Part shown: positions 1 through 12,251 of the stretch, one piece after another
How the letters are laid out: every line of letters starts with the position of its first letter
How positions within the stretch are numbered: position 1 is the first letter of the stretch
NCBI GenBank assembly: GCA_934045905.1
Contig: OW203762.1
Coordinates: 46,091,411-46,155,410 of the forward strand
Reading direction: 5' to 3'
DNA from: Leuctra nigra
Lineage: Eukaryota; Arthropoda; Insecta; Plecoptera; Leuctridae
Length of the DNA stretch: 64,000 bases
Translations under genes and position numbers: made by a program
The notes under the pieces: model-generated
The model's database searches: none
What the model was told of the DNA's origin: nothing
What the model saw: the letters and a program-made list of their open reading frames with translations, nothing else

Positions 1-827
1 GGCCTATTAGGTACTTAGTAAAGAATCCCATATAATGTAGCTGTTGTTGAGAAGGTCGACCGGGAGAATCGAACCTGGTCTTACGAGGTTCCATCTGAGT
101 CAAGTCGCTCCCAGAACCAAAAGAACTGACCTGACCTTTTGTTTTCCCCGCCCCTACGTTGAGCTGTTGTTCCTCTGTACTGTTTCGAGCAGCGTAATTA
201 TAGGTAGCTTTCAATCAGATTTTCAGGTGGTTTCGTGTAAGAATGCGAACCGCGTGTTCAAACTGAATTACAATAAAGTGTAACGTGTTATCGCTGGGCT
301 GAAAGAAACTTGGCGCATTGCGGCCCCTTCATACCGACATCCTCCCTTATCAAAAACATTCCTCCAAGCAACAAGAATCCGATCAAACTTACAATAATTA
401 TTATTATTCTAATACATTTCTTTTAAATATAGGCTGAGTTACGGAATTTATTAGACAGCCACCATGTTAGACAGAAATAAAACAATGTGCATTAAATGAT
501 TTGGTTTGTTTTGATTGACATAATTTGTTTTCATAAGCGAAGGTGTTCCCTCAACAAATCAATATTAATTTGCCTAAACTACAAAAGAAACTAAATCAAC
601 TGGTGGAAAAACCTGAAAGAAGTACAAACGGTACCTATTCGAAAGAATTCGAATGATTAATGATTACCAATGATTAATGGTACCGTCGAAAATAGTCATG
701 TTGACAAAATATTTACATATTGATAAAAAAACAATTATTGATGCAATGATTGCAGTAATGATTGTAGTATTTAGTTAGATATTAAATGCTGTATAGTGAA
801 CATGTAAAAATAAAAATATATAAATAG
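1..827. other. Intergenic, no gene recognised
   Basis: AT-rich sequence with only short open frames. Positions 59-80 on the minus strand contain a GGTTCGATTC-like B-box match, but the surrounding bases do not fold into a tRNA. Nothing else is supportable. Confidence 0.5.
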
Positions 828-1700
828 TTGAGCGAGCGTAGCGAGCGTCTCCATTCTGCACTTTTGGAAACTTTCTCTTTTTTGTGTTTTTTTTGTGTGT
901 TTGGACGGACTGCACAGGCCACAATTTTCTTCCGATCGAGCTGAAATTTTGCACACATACTAATATCATTCTAATATAATCGTGTATGGTTTTTGAGAGC
1001 TGCCCTTTGATTGGTTAAAAAATAAAAATATCTCCTGGATTGGTCAAAAATCAAAATGTTCCGATTAAGTTAATATTTTGCATGGACATTAAGACTACCA
1101 TATTCTCTTGTTCTACAAGTTTTCAGCCCAATCATTAGATAACTTATGCACTTATTGACATTTTTAATGTTTGCAACTGTCAGAATTGATGGTATTACAC
1201 TGCTTTCTGGATTGTTTTATGTAGGTTATAGATGGCTATATTCTCAGTTTCAATGAAAACACATTATTGTTGACTGTGTGGATTATATTACAATTCATAA
1301 TGGATTTATCATGTATATTATGTATATGCATACCTACATAGGTATTATATTAATTGTTTTAATATTGATCGTGTTTCACAGTTATGTTAGAAGCAACGTT
1401 TCGACTAGCACATGAAACATATCATATTTTACACATTTCCAGCCCAATCGGTCAAAAATGTACAGTTTTTTTTTTATTTTAAGTGTTTTGAATATCTGTT
1501 CACAAAGATTGATGGAAAAGTACCTATCAAATTCATGGAACAGTGACCTGTTATTAAATGTTTCCCGTTTATGGAAAGTTGCGATGAAGATCAGTAATGA
1601 TGTACAGTTAGTTAATTATCTTTGATTGAATGGATCGTGCTCGATTGGCGATGTTGCGCGTGTCGGTGCTCGCTCATCAACGCGTTACACAGAGCGTTAG
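828..1700 (+). repeat. Interspersed repeat family A, long copy 1
   Basis: Starts with TTGAGCGAGCGTAGCGAGCG and ends with GCTCGCTCATCAACGCGTTA followed by CAGAGCGTT. The same two ends flank copies at 4347-5231, 12436-13295 and 22031-22920. The interior has no long open frame. It contains recurring motifs GATTGGTTAAAATTT-like and TTTTGCA(C/T)-like blocks. The ends share a subterminal inverted TGAGCGAGC. I do not recognise the class; it is a non-autonomous mobile repeat of about 870-890 bp. Confidence 0.75.
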
Positions 1701-4346
1701 TACCTAATACACATTGGATTTTTTTCACTTCGGTAAGATTTGTATTATAAATTGCAATTAGCACGGACACGCTATTTATAAATTCCGTGCCTACACATTA
1801 AGTTGTTCTTAATGTTTAGGCACGTTGTATCTGACCGAGAAGCGGAGAAAACACATTTTTGTTTCAAGTCGCGACCGATCACAGCTCTTGGCGCCTTGAC
1901 TCGCAAAGTCGCGCCAAAACTTTGATACCCGCAACGTTCCGCGTCTAATGTTCTGTATAAATCAAGCTGTACACATGATTGATGATTTGTGATATGAATA
2001 TTGCGCACACACGTTATCACTTGAACTACATGTGAATTAGATAGCCGGATGTTTCCAATGGTATTACCATGCTCTGTGCATAACTTCGTAACGTCAGTCG
2101 ATGGTAATTTTGTGTTACACAAGATTTATAACTGAATCAAGCTTGACTCCGAGATCAATGGCAATGATAACATGCATTGAATCGCGTTGTTTCCTCTGAC
2201 AGTGTTTGCAACGATTCACTCTGTCGACATCGGGAAATGCAATATCCTCCTTTTCACGAGTCAATATATTTTTTATGACAACATAAAACCGGTCAGGAAA
2301 AACATCAAATGAACGAGTTCGCCTGAATCATTTTCTTTTCTCTTGAAAGTGCGATTTTCTCTACCTTCACTTTCCACCAGGAAGGTAAACTGTTGCCAAA
2401 AAAATGTCTTCTTGCTTGAAGGGATTTTAAAATTTTCATACCCGATCGACAAAAATCTGCTTGCTAAGTACTCAAGCTCGATTATAAAGTCATGTTAAAT
2501 TGTGCCGCTAGTAATTTCTCATTTCCCAGTCATAGGGCAGAATTACAGTGCAATCTCTCTTGCTTGAAACTGACGCCGTTGAAACAGATAACAAGTGTCA
2601 AGACGCGTAACAGTGTCTCGCCGAAACATGACATGGTATTAATTAAGTTTTTTTCAACGTGAAGAATAAATAATATTGATCGCAGTTCATGAACTGACGG
2701 CAAAGCCATCACTAATAATAACGCCGCGCGTAATGTTTCTCAAAGAAAGATCGTCCCTACGTAACAACTCTGTTATAGAGACAGGTGAAAGATGTTAGCT
2801 TGGAGGCCGCTCGCCTACGAATAACTGAAAGCATAAGAATAACGTATGGAGCGGAGGACACACGTTATTTATTACTCACACTTCTCATTGCTTTTATGAC
2901 GCGTCCTCAGCTTTCTCTACAGTGCATTTGATAGATTGCGAATTCAGGCTTTAGATAATCTTATGTAAAAAATATTCGGGCCCATTTGGTCCAAGAAGTG
3001 GTCGATAATGTTCATTGATGCGATTATATTTTATAAATTGTTCATGAAAACAAAACATGTTCTCGAAACATGTTTTTGAAACTCTCGGTCAGAATAAACG
3101 TGTCATGTCATGATGAAGATCGGCAGTGAAGTGCAAGTCCGGCCAACTTGCTTCTCATGTCAAAGTGAAACTGAGTCAAAGTGAACTTGTCAGTAGTCAT
3201 GCCTTTCGTCATCCAGAATGCCCGTGTTCGATTCCCGATTAGACCATCTCACCAAGCTGTTGACTGAGATTTCGTGGCTTCCTGTCGCTACGAGCAAACT
3301 TTGGAAACGTTCCAAACGACGCCGAGGCAACCGCTGCTCCAGCTTGCCACCCGAAATCTCCCATGAGATTATACACAGACTCGACTGAAAATAAAGTAGA
3401 TCGCCCAATGAAACATTATCAGTGGCGACTGGCGACGTCAGAAAATATTGCTATGGGGGCAGAACAGGGGCAAATATAAAGCTGAGGGGGCAAAAATATA
3501 AATTGTAATTATAACGTATAGGCTGGCGCATAGAAGGCACCGGGGGAGGCAACTGCCCACCCATGATCCCCCGTAGCGCCGCCACTGGGCATCATAATGC
3601 CGGAATAGACAGGATAAAGTGAACAGCACAAATCTGTTCTTCAATTGAATCTCTAACCCCTTCCTGGCACACATTATTAGGTCAAGAGTTCAGAACAACT
3701 CCAAAGAAAAGAAAAGAACGACGGTCACCGCAATGCAGGCGTGGATTAACGCATCTTTATGTACATACCTACTTATCGTGAAATAGGTATAGGGATAACA
3801 TCTTTGGTACTGGAGTAGTGCGTTATTGAGGCCGCAAAAATACAAATAATGATGATATTCATACTTATATTATAACAATAAGTATTTGCAATATACTTAA
3901 AATAATATTAAAAAGAATTTTATCTACTTACGACAGACGAAGTGGCAACATCTACGAAACGTTTCAAACTGGGCAATTGAATTTCTTCCGTTATAAATGT
4001 AGAAGTTAACTGAAATTGAAAATACTAGTCTCAAAGCATAATGTTATACCTCTGTTTATTGTGTGACCTTAAGAATAGAATATGTTTAATATATTATGTG
4101 TTATGGCCTGTGTTATGGTGTGCATGCGACATGTGCCCTAATTACTTGCAATAGTCGAGCCATGAAGACTATTGCATGCGATGGAACAATATTTTTAAAT
4201 TTTACCGTGTGGAAATGAAAGGTTCAGTTTTGCACTTTTCAAACGAACTCTGAGTCTGAAGCTTCGAAAACAGAATCGAAAAGATGATTTGTTTCAAATT
4301 GAAGGATACTTGAATACTGGGATAAGTATATAAATTTTATTCACTA
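1701..4346. other. Intergenic, no gene recognised
   Basis: Short open frames only, none with recognisable domains. Around 3220-3235 there is a GTTCGATTCCC match to an RNA polymerase III B box without a convincing cloverleaf. It could be a decayed SINE. Confidence 0.4.
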
Positions 4347-5231
4347 GGAAAACGCTCTGAGTAACGCGTTGATGAGCGAGCACGGATACGCGCAACACCT
4401 CGAACCGAAATTCTGTTTATCGAAAATGTCCTTAAAAGCCAATAATTCTTGAATTTCGCCACAGACTTGTATGAAAATCTCCAACAATTCTCAAAATATT
4501 GGTCCCAATAACCACGCAAAGTTTTAAGTGGATTGATTGAACCTTTATGATTGAACGATTCCTTGTTAATTTCCAAAAATCACAGGATCTCGTTCAAAAA
4601 ATATTTAAACGATCATATCAGTTTCGTAATATACGTTTGAAAGTTTCTGCTCTAACAACCTTGAAGTGAAGATTCGAAGATGCCGTGAAATGTGAAATTC
4701 GAGAAATATGACAGCCAACACTCATAATATCCGTAAACTGTCAATAACTTTTGAATTTAAACACAGTTTAGTCTGAAAATTGTCAAAAATACAGATAATG
4801 TTGGACCCGATGACCATGCAAATTTTTAAGTTGATCGGTCAAACGGTTCTGGTTTAAATTTCAAAAAGCACATGAAATATTTTTTTAAATTTTAACCAAT
4901 GGGAGGATTTGGCTGAAAATTTGTAAAATAAGAGACAATGTTGGTCTTAATGATTATGCAAAATATGAGTTTGATGAGATTTATCGAAGACCATTTTAAT
5001 TTTTCAACCTCTCAGGAGATATTTATTTAAATTTTAACTAATAAATGGATTTAAAAAAAATTAGGGTCAGCAAACAGAGAAGGTTGTATCTACATGTGTG
5101 CAAAATTTCAGTTCGATCGGTGAAACGGTGCGACTACCATTGCTCCAGATAGCAGACAAAAACAAAAACAAAAAGAAAACAGAGGTCCGTGTCAAACGAG
5201 TCAAAAGGAGACGCTCGCTTCGCTCGCTCAA
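4347..5231 (-). repeat. Interspersed repeat family A, long copy 2
   Basis: Reverse-oriented copy of the element at 828-1700. It begins AGGAAAACGCTCTGAGTAAC and ends GACGCTCGCTTCGCTCGCTC. Between the ends, the motif 'ttgaccgatcaac ... tttgcatggtcat ... ccaacatt' recurs several times about 110-140 bp apart, as in the copy at 22031-22920. No coding capacity. Confidence 0.75.
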
Positions 5232-6224
5232 TAACAAAATAAAGTCTGCCTTTGTACATAAAGGTTGAAAATACACAGAATAACAATCAATAAAACAATA
5301 CATTAATTTGATAATTTGTAAAAAAAATATATATATATAAATTTCATGGAAAACAACCAATAACATTTCTTGAATGATAGATACTTGTTTTTTTAACAGA
5401 GCATTAAAAATCCAGCTCTTATAGGTCTAGTTTTTAATACTCTGCTAAAATCAGTAATTAAGTTGACAATAAAGTCCTAATCAACCGTTTAAAAGTTAGC
5501 AGGGTATTGAAAGACTGCCCCTTAGTATAAGTAACAAAGAAAATATAAAAGTTATAATACAAATTATCAACCATTGCTTTTGTACTCATTCGAGAAAAAA
5601 TGTAATTTAAGCGATAATAATAATAATTTAGGAAAACGCTCTGATGTTAAGCAGGGTCCACATAGACCGAACTTCTCCAACCAAACATGATCCCCTAAGT
5701 CAAAGACAATAATTTCTGATTTTAATTGCAACTTAAGAACACTGCATACAGTCCCATACAAAAGAGCGAAAAGGCGACGCACGCTTCGCTCCCTTTGAAT
5801 TACATCAATAAAATTAGAGCGCATCACTACCATGAATACATCTATCATCCCTTATTTGCCTCTATTCCCGAATCAATACACAGATCATGTTTAGTTTACT
5901 GCACATCACACCACCAAAGAAAGTTAGTAGCATTTAATATTCATTGTATACGATATTGCGTTTCGAAAGTGCGATTAGTCAATCTAACGCCATGTCCCGG
6001 TTACTAATGCCGTCAACGAAAGTCCATGCGGCTTGCTTGGAAACAAAACACTGTCTCGTCGTGTTGTGATGTCGACTTGAATGTGGTTAACACTCCGGGA
6101 AAAGCAGATTCATGTTTCGTATACTTATACGAGAATACTTATTGCCAATTATATTTTTGTGATGTGTCAAAATAACATAAGTTCGGAGCGGACTTATTTC
6201 AGAATCATTATCATAATAGTTAGG
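5232..6224. other. Repeat debris, no gene
   Basis: Positions about 5465-5527 match one half of the TIR element at 48265-48406 (shared 'cctaatcaacngtt...agcagngtattgaaa(g/a)actg'). Positions 5631-5800 carry both ends of repeat family A (GGAAAACGCTCTGA and GCGACGCACGCTTCGCTCCC) only about 150 bp apart, so it looks like an internally deleted copy. No gene recognised. Confidence 0.5.
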
Positions 6225-6838
6225 TAGGGGAGCCATGGGGCACAGTGGGCCGGTTTTTTGCGAAGTATTTAATGTGATTAGAATAATGAAGGGAAACCGT
6301 TTTAATAAATATGTATTTACTATCTTCAATCTTTCCGGAACACAAATGAATTTTTACTGTATTGAAAAGTTTGAGGAACCTATATTTACAAAAAAAAATC
6401 AAAAGTGGTCCACTGTGCCTCAGTGGTGGTACAGTGGACCAGGATTTTTGGTAAGGTGGAACACATTATATGAAAAGCAATATAATGAACTTATGCACTG
6501 TTCACACTGCGGATTTGTTTTGATCAAGATCCACTATCCAGTTCAATTACAATCGAAATCAAAATGGCGGCATGTATAAAGTTACACCCCAAAATGTTTG
6601 TTAAAATAAAATGTATGTTGACTTATGATGAAAAAAAATGGTAATGCACCAGACATTGAATTTACTTTGCACCGCCAAAAACAGAATGTGCTCATTATCT
6701 TTTTAAAACTAAAAAGTATTTATACTTACATGCGTTATGAAAAATTTCACGAAATATTAAACATAAACATTAAACGTATCTGAGAAAAATCTAGTGACCC
6801 ACTGTACCCCGTGGCCCACTGTGCCCCATGCCCCCCTA
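6225..6838. mobile_element. TIR element with GGGGCACAGTGGGCC ends (MITE-like)
   Basis: The left end reads CATGGGGCACAGTGGGCC and the right end is its reverse complement GGCCCACTGTGCCCCATG. Outside these are TAGGGG and CCCCCCTA, so the terminal inverted repeat is about 27 bp and may be bounded by a TA duplication. Length is about 614 bp. The centre holds extra copies of the end motif (GTGGTCCACTGTGCC near 6406, GTACAGTGGACC near 6429). The 114-codon open frame inside begins in the TIR and is not protein-like. Probably a non-autonomous Tc1/mariner-type derivative; the class is inference. Confidence 0.7.
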
Positions 6839-6909
6839 CTACCATTTTTATTGAGGTGATGGAAAAAAGGAAATTGTGTCATTTTGCGCCTTGCTCCACT
6901 TATAGTGCT

Positions 6910-7028
6910 GGGGCTGGATTCACAAAAGGTATTATCTGCTAATACGTATTATCTTTTGATTTAATACCAAAAACGCCATGTTAAATGAAAGATAATACCA
7001 AGATAATACTTTTTGTGAATCTGGCCCC
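6910..7028. mobile_element. Short TIR element (MITE), 119 bp
   Basis: Left GGGGCTGGATTCACAAAA pairs with right TTTTGTGAATCTGGCCCC, with two mismatches in 18. Nearly the whole element can fold back on itself (GGTATTATCT against AGATAATACT). No coding capacity. The target-site duplication is not clear. Confidence 0.65.
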
Positions 7029-10000
7029 TGTTATGTAAGCAGAGATTTGATTCCCAATCATTTCTATTTTAGCGGCCTCACATTTTGTACCTATTCTTCA
7101 CTCGATCATAAAATTTGTAATATGTCTTATTCTATAATTAATCGTGACATATATTTAACATCATAGGTAAGTAAGAATAAGAATAAGAGTATAACTGATA
7201 GTAATCTGAACTTTCATAGACAACCGCCATTCCAGTGGTTTTCCTTTTTTCACTCTTCTCTGAATCCCCTTGACATTGTGAGTAGTTCCTAAAATATGTT
7301 TTCATTCACGGACAAAATTAAGACATTAACTTCAAAGCTTTAGATGCGAATGAAAGTTACAACTCCAGGAAGTATAGGAGGCACTTTTAAAAGCTCAACC
7401 TACAAGTGGACTCTTTACAATTGAAAAGTTATAATAGAACACACATTTCCATAGACCTTTTGTGTTATTACATTGAATGATAACATCTTACTATATTTGC
7501 ATATTCTTTCATCCTGATTATAATTCCCGGCAGTGTCCTGCGTCTATGTCTGTGTTAACTGGAGATTGAATACTGAGAAATGTGGATACGATCGATCTAA
7601 ATGCGGCGACCTCATGGCATGGATCGACCTACTCCACACCAGAGTTATTGTTTTTCATCCCGCGTACGACAAGATACGTGTGTTGACCTCCAACAAATTC
7701 CCCAGATAGCCCAGCATCAAGAAGAAATATATCCCGAACTTTTAGGGTCGTCCCGCAAGAAAACGTGATTTGGTTTCCAGATTTTTCTCTATTGGTATAG
7801 TCGAAATCTGTCGTTTTTTCTCGAACTCATACAAGAGGGGTTTAGGATTTGAACTCTGACCTCTCTATAGAAGTAGGTCTCGAGATGGAATGATTGAACC
7901 TATGTCAATTTAATCTCAACGTGGCCGTATGAAACTTTAGTACCGACCTGAGCCGAGTTTTTCATGAGTTTTATCGGCAACCTTTCTTTTATAGTTTACT
8001 GCCTGCAACACAACACGTCAGCTGTCAATGCCGACTACAGCCTAAAAATTAATGCACTTCTCAAACAAGCAGTCATATCTCATCCAGTCCACGTAGTCCA
8101 GTAGCTGTTGGACGGAATGCAGGGCTGGATTTCATTACTTTAATCTATGCAAATATTCAAAGCGTACGCGTGAGATTATTATCCGCAATAGTCGCAAATT
8201 CCGCAGTGTTTGGAAGTTATCTATTAAAATATATTTTCAAAGTGCAATTCACCGAGAAAAAGGGAAGGTCTCGACAGCTCCTTTTTGACCTATGAAAAAA
8301 GTATCAGTTTATACCAAAAATGTATTCAAAAGTTCTTCTCAAAATGTTAAATTATCTGCTGCCATGGTATATGTTTTAGGGTGGGCTATTGCTCCAAATT
8401 AAAATATTTCGCATTGTAAATTAATTTGGTATGCTTAATAAATCTTTCTTGAGCATTGAAGGATTTGTAACAAAGAAGTATTTTATTTTCAAAATCCTCT
8501 ATAGATGATTAATTACTAATTAGTCACGATACGATGCTACGTCCTGAGATTATAACACGAAGGAGATAATTATGCCAAAAGAACAAAATATAACAAAATA
8601 TCAACGGAATCAAAAGTTCTTGAAAAAGGAACGAGTTCGAAGAGACTTGAACTTTTGAAAAGTTCAAATTCTCAGTTTTGATCCACCTCATACTCGATCT
8701 CGCCGACCCCCCCCCCCCCCCCCCCCCCCCCGGAATGATCAAGGTTTTGATAATTGAAATCAATTATAATGACTTAAGATCAGTTTTGACCAAATGAAAA
8801 ACCATAACATCAGGTAATGAACATATTATCTAGTAACGTGTCAAATTACCCAAATATCTCTCGTTTACAACCCTTTAACCCCAGTTGACCTATGCTAGCA
8901 ACATGACATTTCACCGCCATGGAAACTTTAGGCCGTCTTTGTGGATCATGTAGCGTGATAATGATCACAAATGATGGGTTATCACGCTAGCTGAGTCTCC
9001 ACGTTTATATGATAGTATTTCGCAACCCCGTTACCATATTGTTTTCACCACTGGCAATGAATGTATAATAAAGAAAATCATAATTACTCTAGAACAGTTT
9101 TATAAAATCGGACACCCATAATTCCTTGACGTACCCCTGGATTGTGCACTAAAGGTACTGAAAATTAATCTTAATCGACATTTTCCCTTTTTATTCTCCT
9201 CAGTTTGGATTCAATAACCTTACTATCGATCCAAATTCCAACACAAATTATGAGCTGTCAGTATTTGCATTGCCCCTCTCTGTCAATCATCAATTTCAAA
9301 ATCACCTCCCCTCCCCCCAATCGTAGCAGTTTATATCGACCGTTCCCGCGTGGCCCGGATCACTGTCGCATTTCCTCATTCATGAATTTGAAGTAGTGAA
9401 TTAATGTTGACACAACATTTCATTGTGGCAAATACATAATTACTAATTAATATGTAAGTAGTAATCATTACTCACCAGTCTCACTGTTTTAATTAAAATC
9501 TGTCACGTCCGTCTGTAAATAACACTGGGTGAGCGTTTCATAAAATGTCGAGTTAAAATAACGCTATAATAAAGTCTATTGTCTTAATGCAAGCGGGTGT
9601 TGAAAGCGATGTAAACAGACCGAGCTACTCGTGGGGTAAAAACATTCTGGACGCTTTCTCGCCTGCTCCAATGCAGCAAAATAACAGCAGATTGTGCGGT
9701 GTGCCGCCAAAGCATGCGCAATGGGGGGTAATACCCCTTCGAACGCGGCAACCAAACTGACACGGCTGTAAGGCGGGCGGCGATTCGACCCACTCGTGAC
9801 TAAGGGGAAATGTGTGCGAGCTAGGAAGGGGGGAGAGGGGGGGGGTTTGGAAATTGTCTATATTTAAGATCGTCTTTTAAAATAAATGGAACGGTTATCA
9901 ACAAACCGTAAACACATAAATTAAAAAAAACTTCACAATTTCATGTCTAGAAATATTTTTTGATCCAATAAATTGTTGTAACCTAAAGATTGTTAATTCC

Positions 10001-12205
10001 CCCCCCCCCCCCTTCCCCATCGTTCACCAACACCTTTTAGTTCAGATTTATACTCGAGCAAGCAAACAAAGGAATTTTGAGGGGAGTAAGATCACAACCA
10101 TCAAGTTAGATTATTTAAATACCATATTTTTTTCTTTGGAAACGTTAGAATACCAGCGCATACTTACGGCCCTGCCCTAGGCTGGCAAAATAGGCCAAAT
10201 AAGGCTGGCTAAATAGGGTGCAAATTATTTAAAATTTAAAGATTTTCTAAATTTCATATAAATGTCATATTTTGAAATATAAAATAAAATGTCCAATGAT
10301 GAATTTCCCAATGAAAGTTCAATAGAAATGTGTGTGTGTGGGAACCCAAACACTCAGCTGGTGGGACCCCCAGGGCCCCTACTAGATTTATTACAATATT
10401 AGGAAAAGAAAAAAATCAGTTTCTCGTCCAAAATGTGTAAAATGCCAAAGAGCCCTGCGTCTTTAAATTATAACTAGGTATACGTAATGGGGAATATGTG
10501 AATGTTGAGATTATATTTTGTTTATATACAGAATAGCCTCAAGGAGCAATGTGAAATTTTATTATATTTTTTTAATTAATATATTTCCCATAATTAATTA
10601 ATTAGTTTTCGACATTTCACTCCTCTGCAAAAACAAGCTGTACGTCACACGCCGTGTTCCCTGTGTTACGGGATTCATAGAACTGGCTCTGGCTAATATT
10701 ATCTAAACCGCCCAACTCGGCGTGTGACGTCAAATTGTGTTTCATGGACAGCTACAATTCTACCAAACTTTGTAAATTCGTTCCTTGAAAACTATTCATC
10801 ACACAAATCACTTCTTTGTAAATCACCTAATAATGCTGTAAGTGTAATGTGTTCACGTTGAAAATAATTTTTCGAATGCTAATAATTTGGCACTTTCAAA
10901 TAACCGCAGACCTCCCAGCCAATTTATAAATTGTTTATTGTTTAATTCATTATAATGAATTAAAACGTAGGAATAGTCTGGACCAAGGTAAGTAGTCTGG
11001 ACTATAGGTATGCGGGGAAAAGTAGGACATTTTTGGCAAAAAGTAGGACAAAAACATGAACATAAAATTACATGAATTTGAAATAATCCAATAAACCGAA
11101 GCTCTAAAAATCGGCATGTAATAAGTTTCAGTTTTACATTACAAAATCACTTTTTCTTTTAGAAAATCCCTAAAACTGGAAGCTGAAACTAGTGACAGTT
11201 GCTGTCGTACAGCATGGGAGGTTCATACACAGATCATTGTCACGCCACGTAGCAAATGTTTGAATTTCAGCCTTAGTTAATTAAAAACACACAAATATAT
11301 ATTACAATTTCGGCAGAAATTGTACAGATACAAATGCCGCCCATTTTGAGTTTCAGGCAAATTTATGTAAGTGCACACCAATCTTGAAATACCTAAAACG
11401 GAAAATCCATAGTTCAACATTCAAACGTGGGCGACGACATGATTTCTGTCAAGGTAAAAAAAAATTGTTTTGTTGACACTTTAAAATCAATTTTGAAACG
11501 TTTTTTCTTTGTTAAAAATGCCATTTAAATGTTTACACTTTGGCCCCTTCCTTACCCTGCAGGGCATTTTGCGGCTCTAAATGTAAATATAGAGAACATT
11601 TAAATGAAGAAAAGAGAAAAGTCAATGACTTAACCCTCTTTGACCTCTTTGACTTAACCCTTTTTGATTTTCCGATATTTTTGTTGGTTTTAAAATGATT
11701 TTAGAATGCATAAAAGCATAACAGGACAAAAAAATCTTCCAATTTTGTTTAAATTTCTCCAGATTTTTTTTTCAGTATTCAAAATTTAATAATAGTACAA
11801 GTAGGAGCTTTTTCTCTACTTAAAAGTAGGAAAAAGTAGGAGAGTAGGAGAAACTGCAAAGTCTGAATAAAAACATGGCTAAATGTACAGTAACATTATT
11901 TTTATTATTGTCAACTCCCAAATGAAATGAAAATTATTGCAGTGGCAGCTACAAACAATCTCATCTTATGTGTAGGTAGGTATGCAAGAAGTTAGTTTAG
12001 GTAAGCATTCTTAGGATTAAGTTCTATACACAATGACAAAAAGTTCAGTCAGTCCATAAAGGCATAAGTGACATAACTTTGAGCTCAACAGAAAAATATC
12101 TACAAACTAATGTCTCCTCAATATACAAAATATTAAATAATATGCAACTATATACTAAATATCAAATACCTAACTATTTTGGATGTTAATTACATGATTG
12201 GAATT
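7029..12205. other. Intergenic, repeat-rich, no gene
   Basis: No credible coding exon. Notable items: an 11 bp hairpin stem TAGCGTGATAA/TTATCACGCTA at 8951-8989; a run of 25 C at 8707-8731; shorter C and G runs near 9838 and 10000; an inverted pair ACGTCACACGCCG/CGGCGTGTGACGT spanning about 10639-10735; and a stretch at 11010-11870 that repeatedly uses AAAAGTAGGA. None of these is assigned a function. Confidence 0.45.
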
Positions 12206-12206
12206 T

Positions 12207-12212
12207 TTTATT
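12207..12212 (-). terminator. Polyadenylation signal AATAAA of claspin
   Basis: AATAAA on the minus strand, about 40 nt past the claspin stop codon. It is the first such hexamer downstream. Confidence 0.6.
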
Positions 12213-12251
12213 ACAATGAAAATGTATGTTTTATGGCCAGAAAAATATTGA

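Noticed and set aside
59..118. Minus-strand B-box match as a tRNA gene
   Set aside because: T stem and acceptor stem do not pair.
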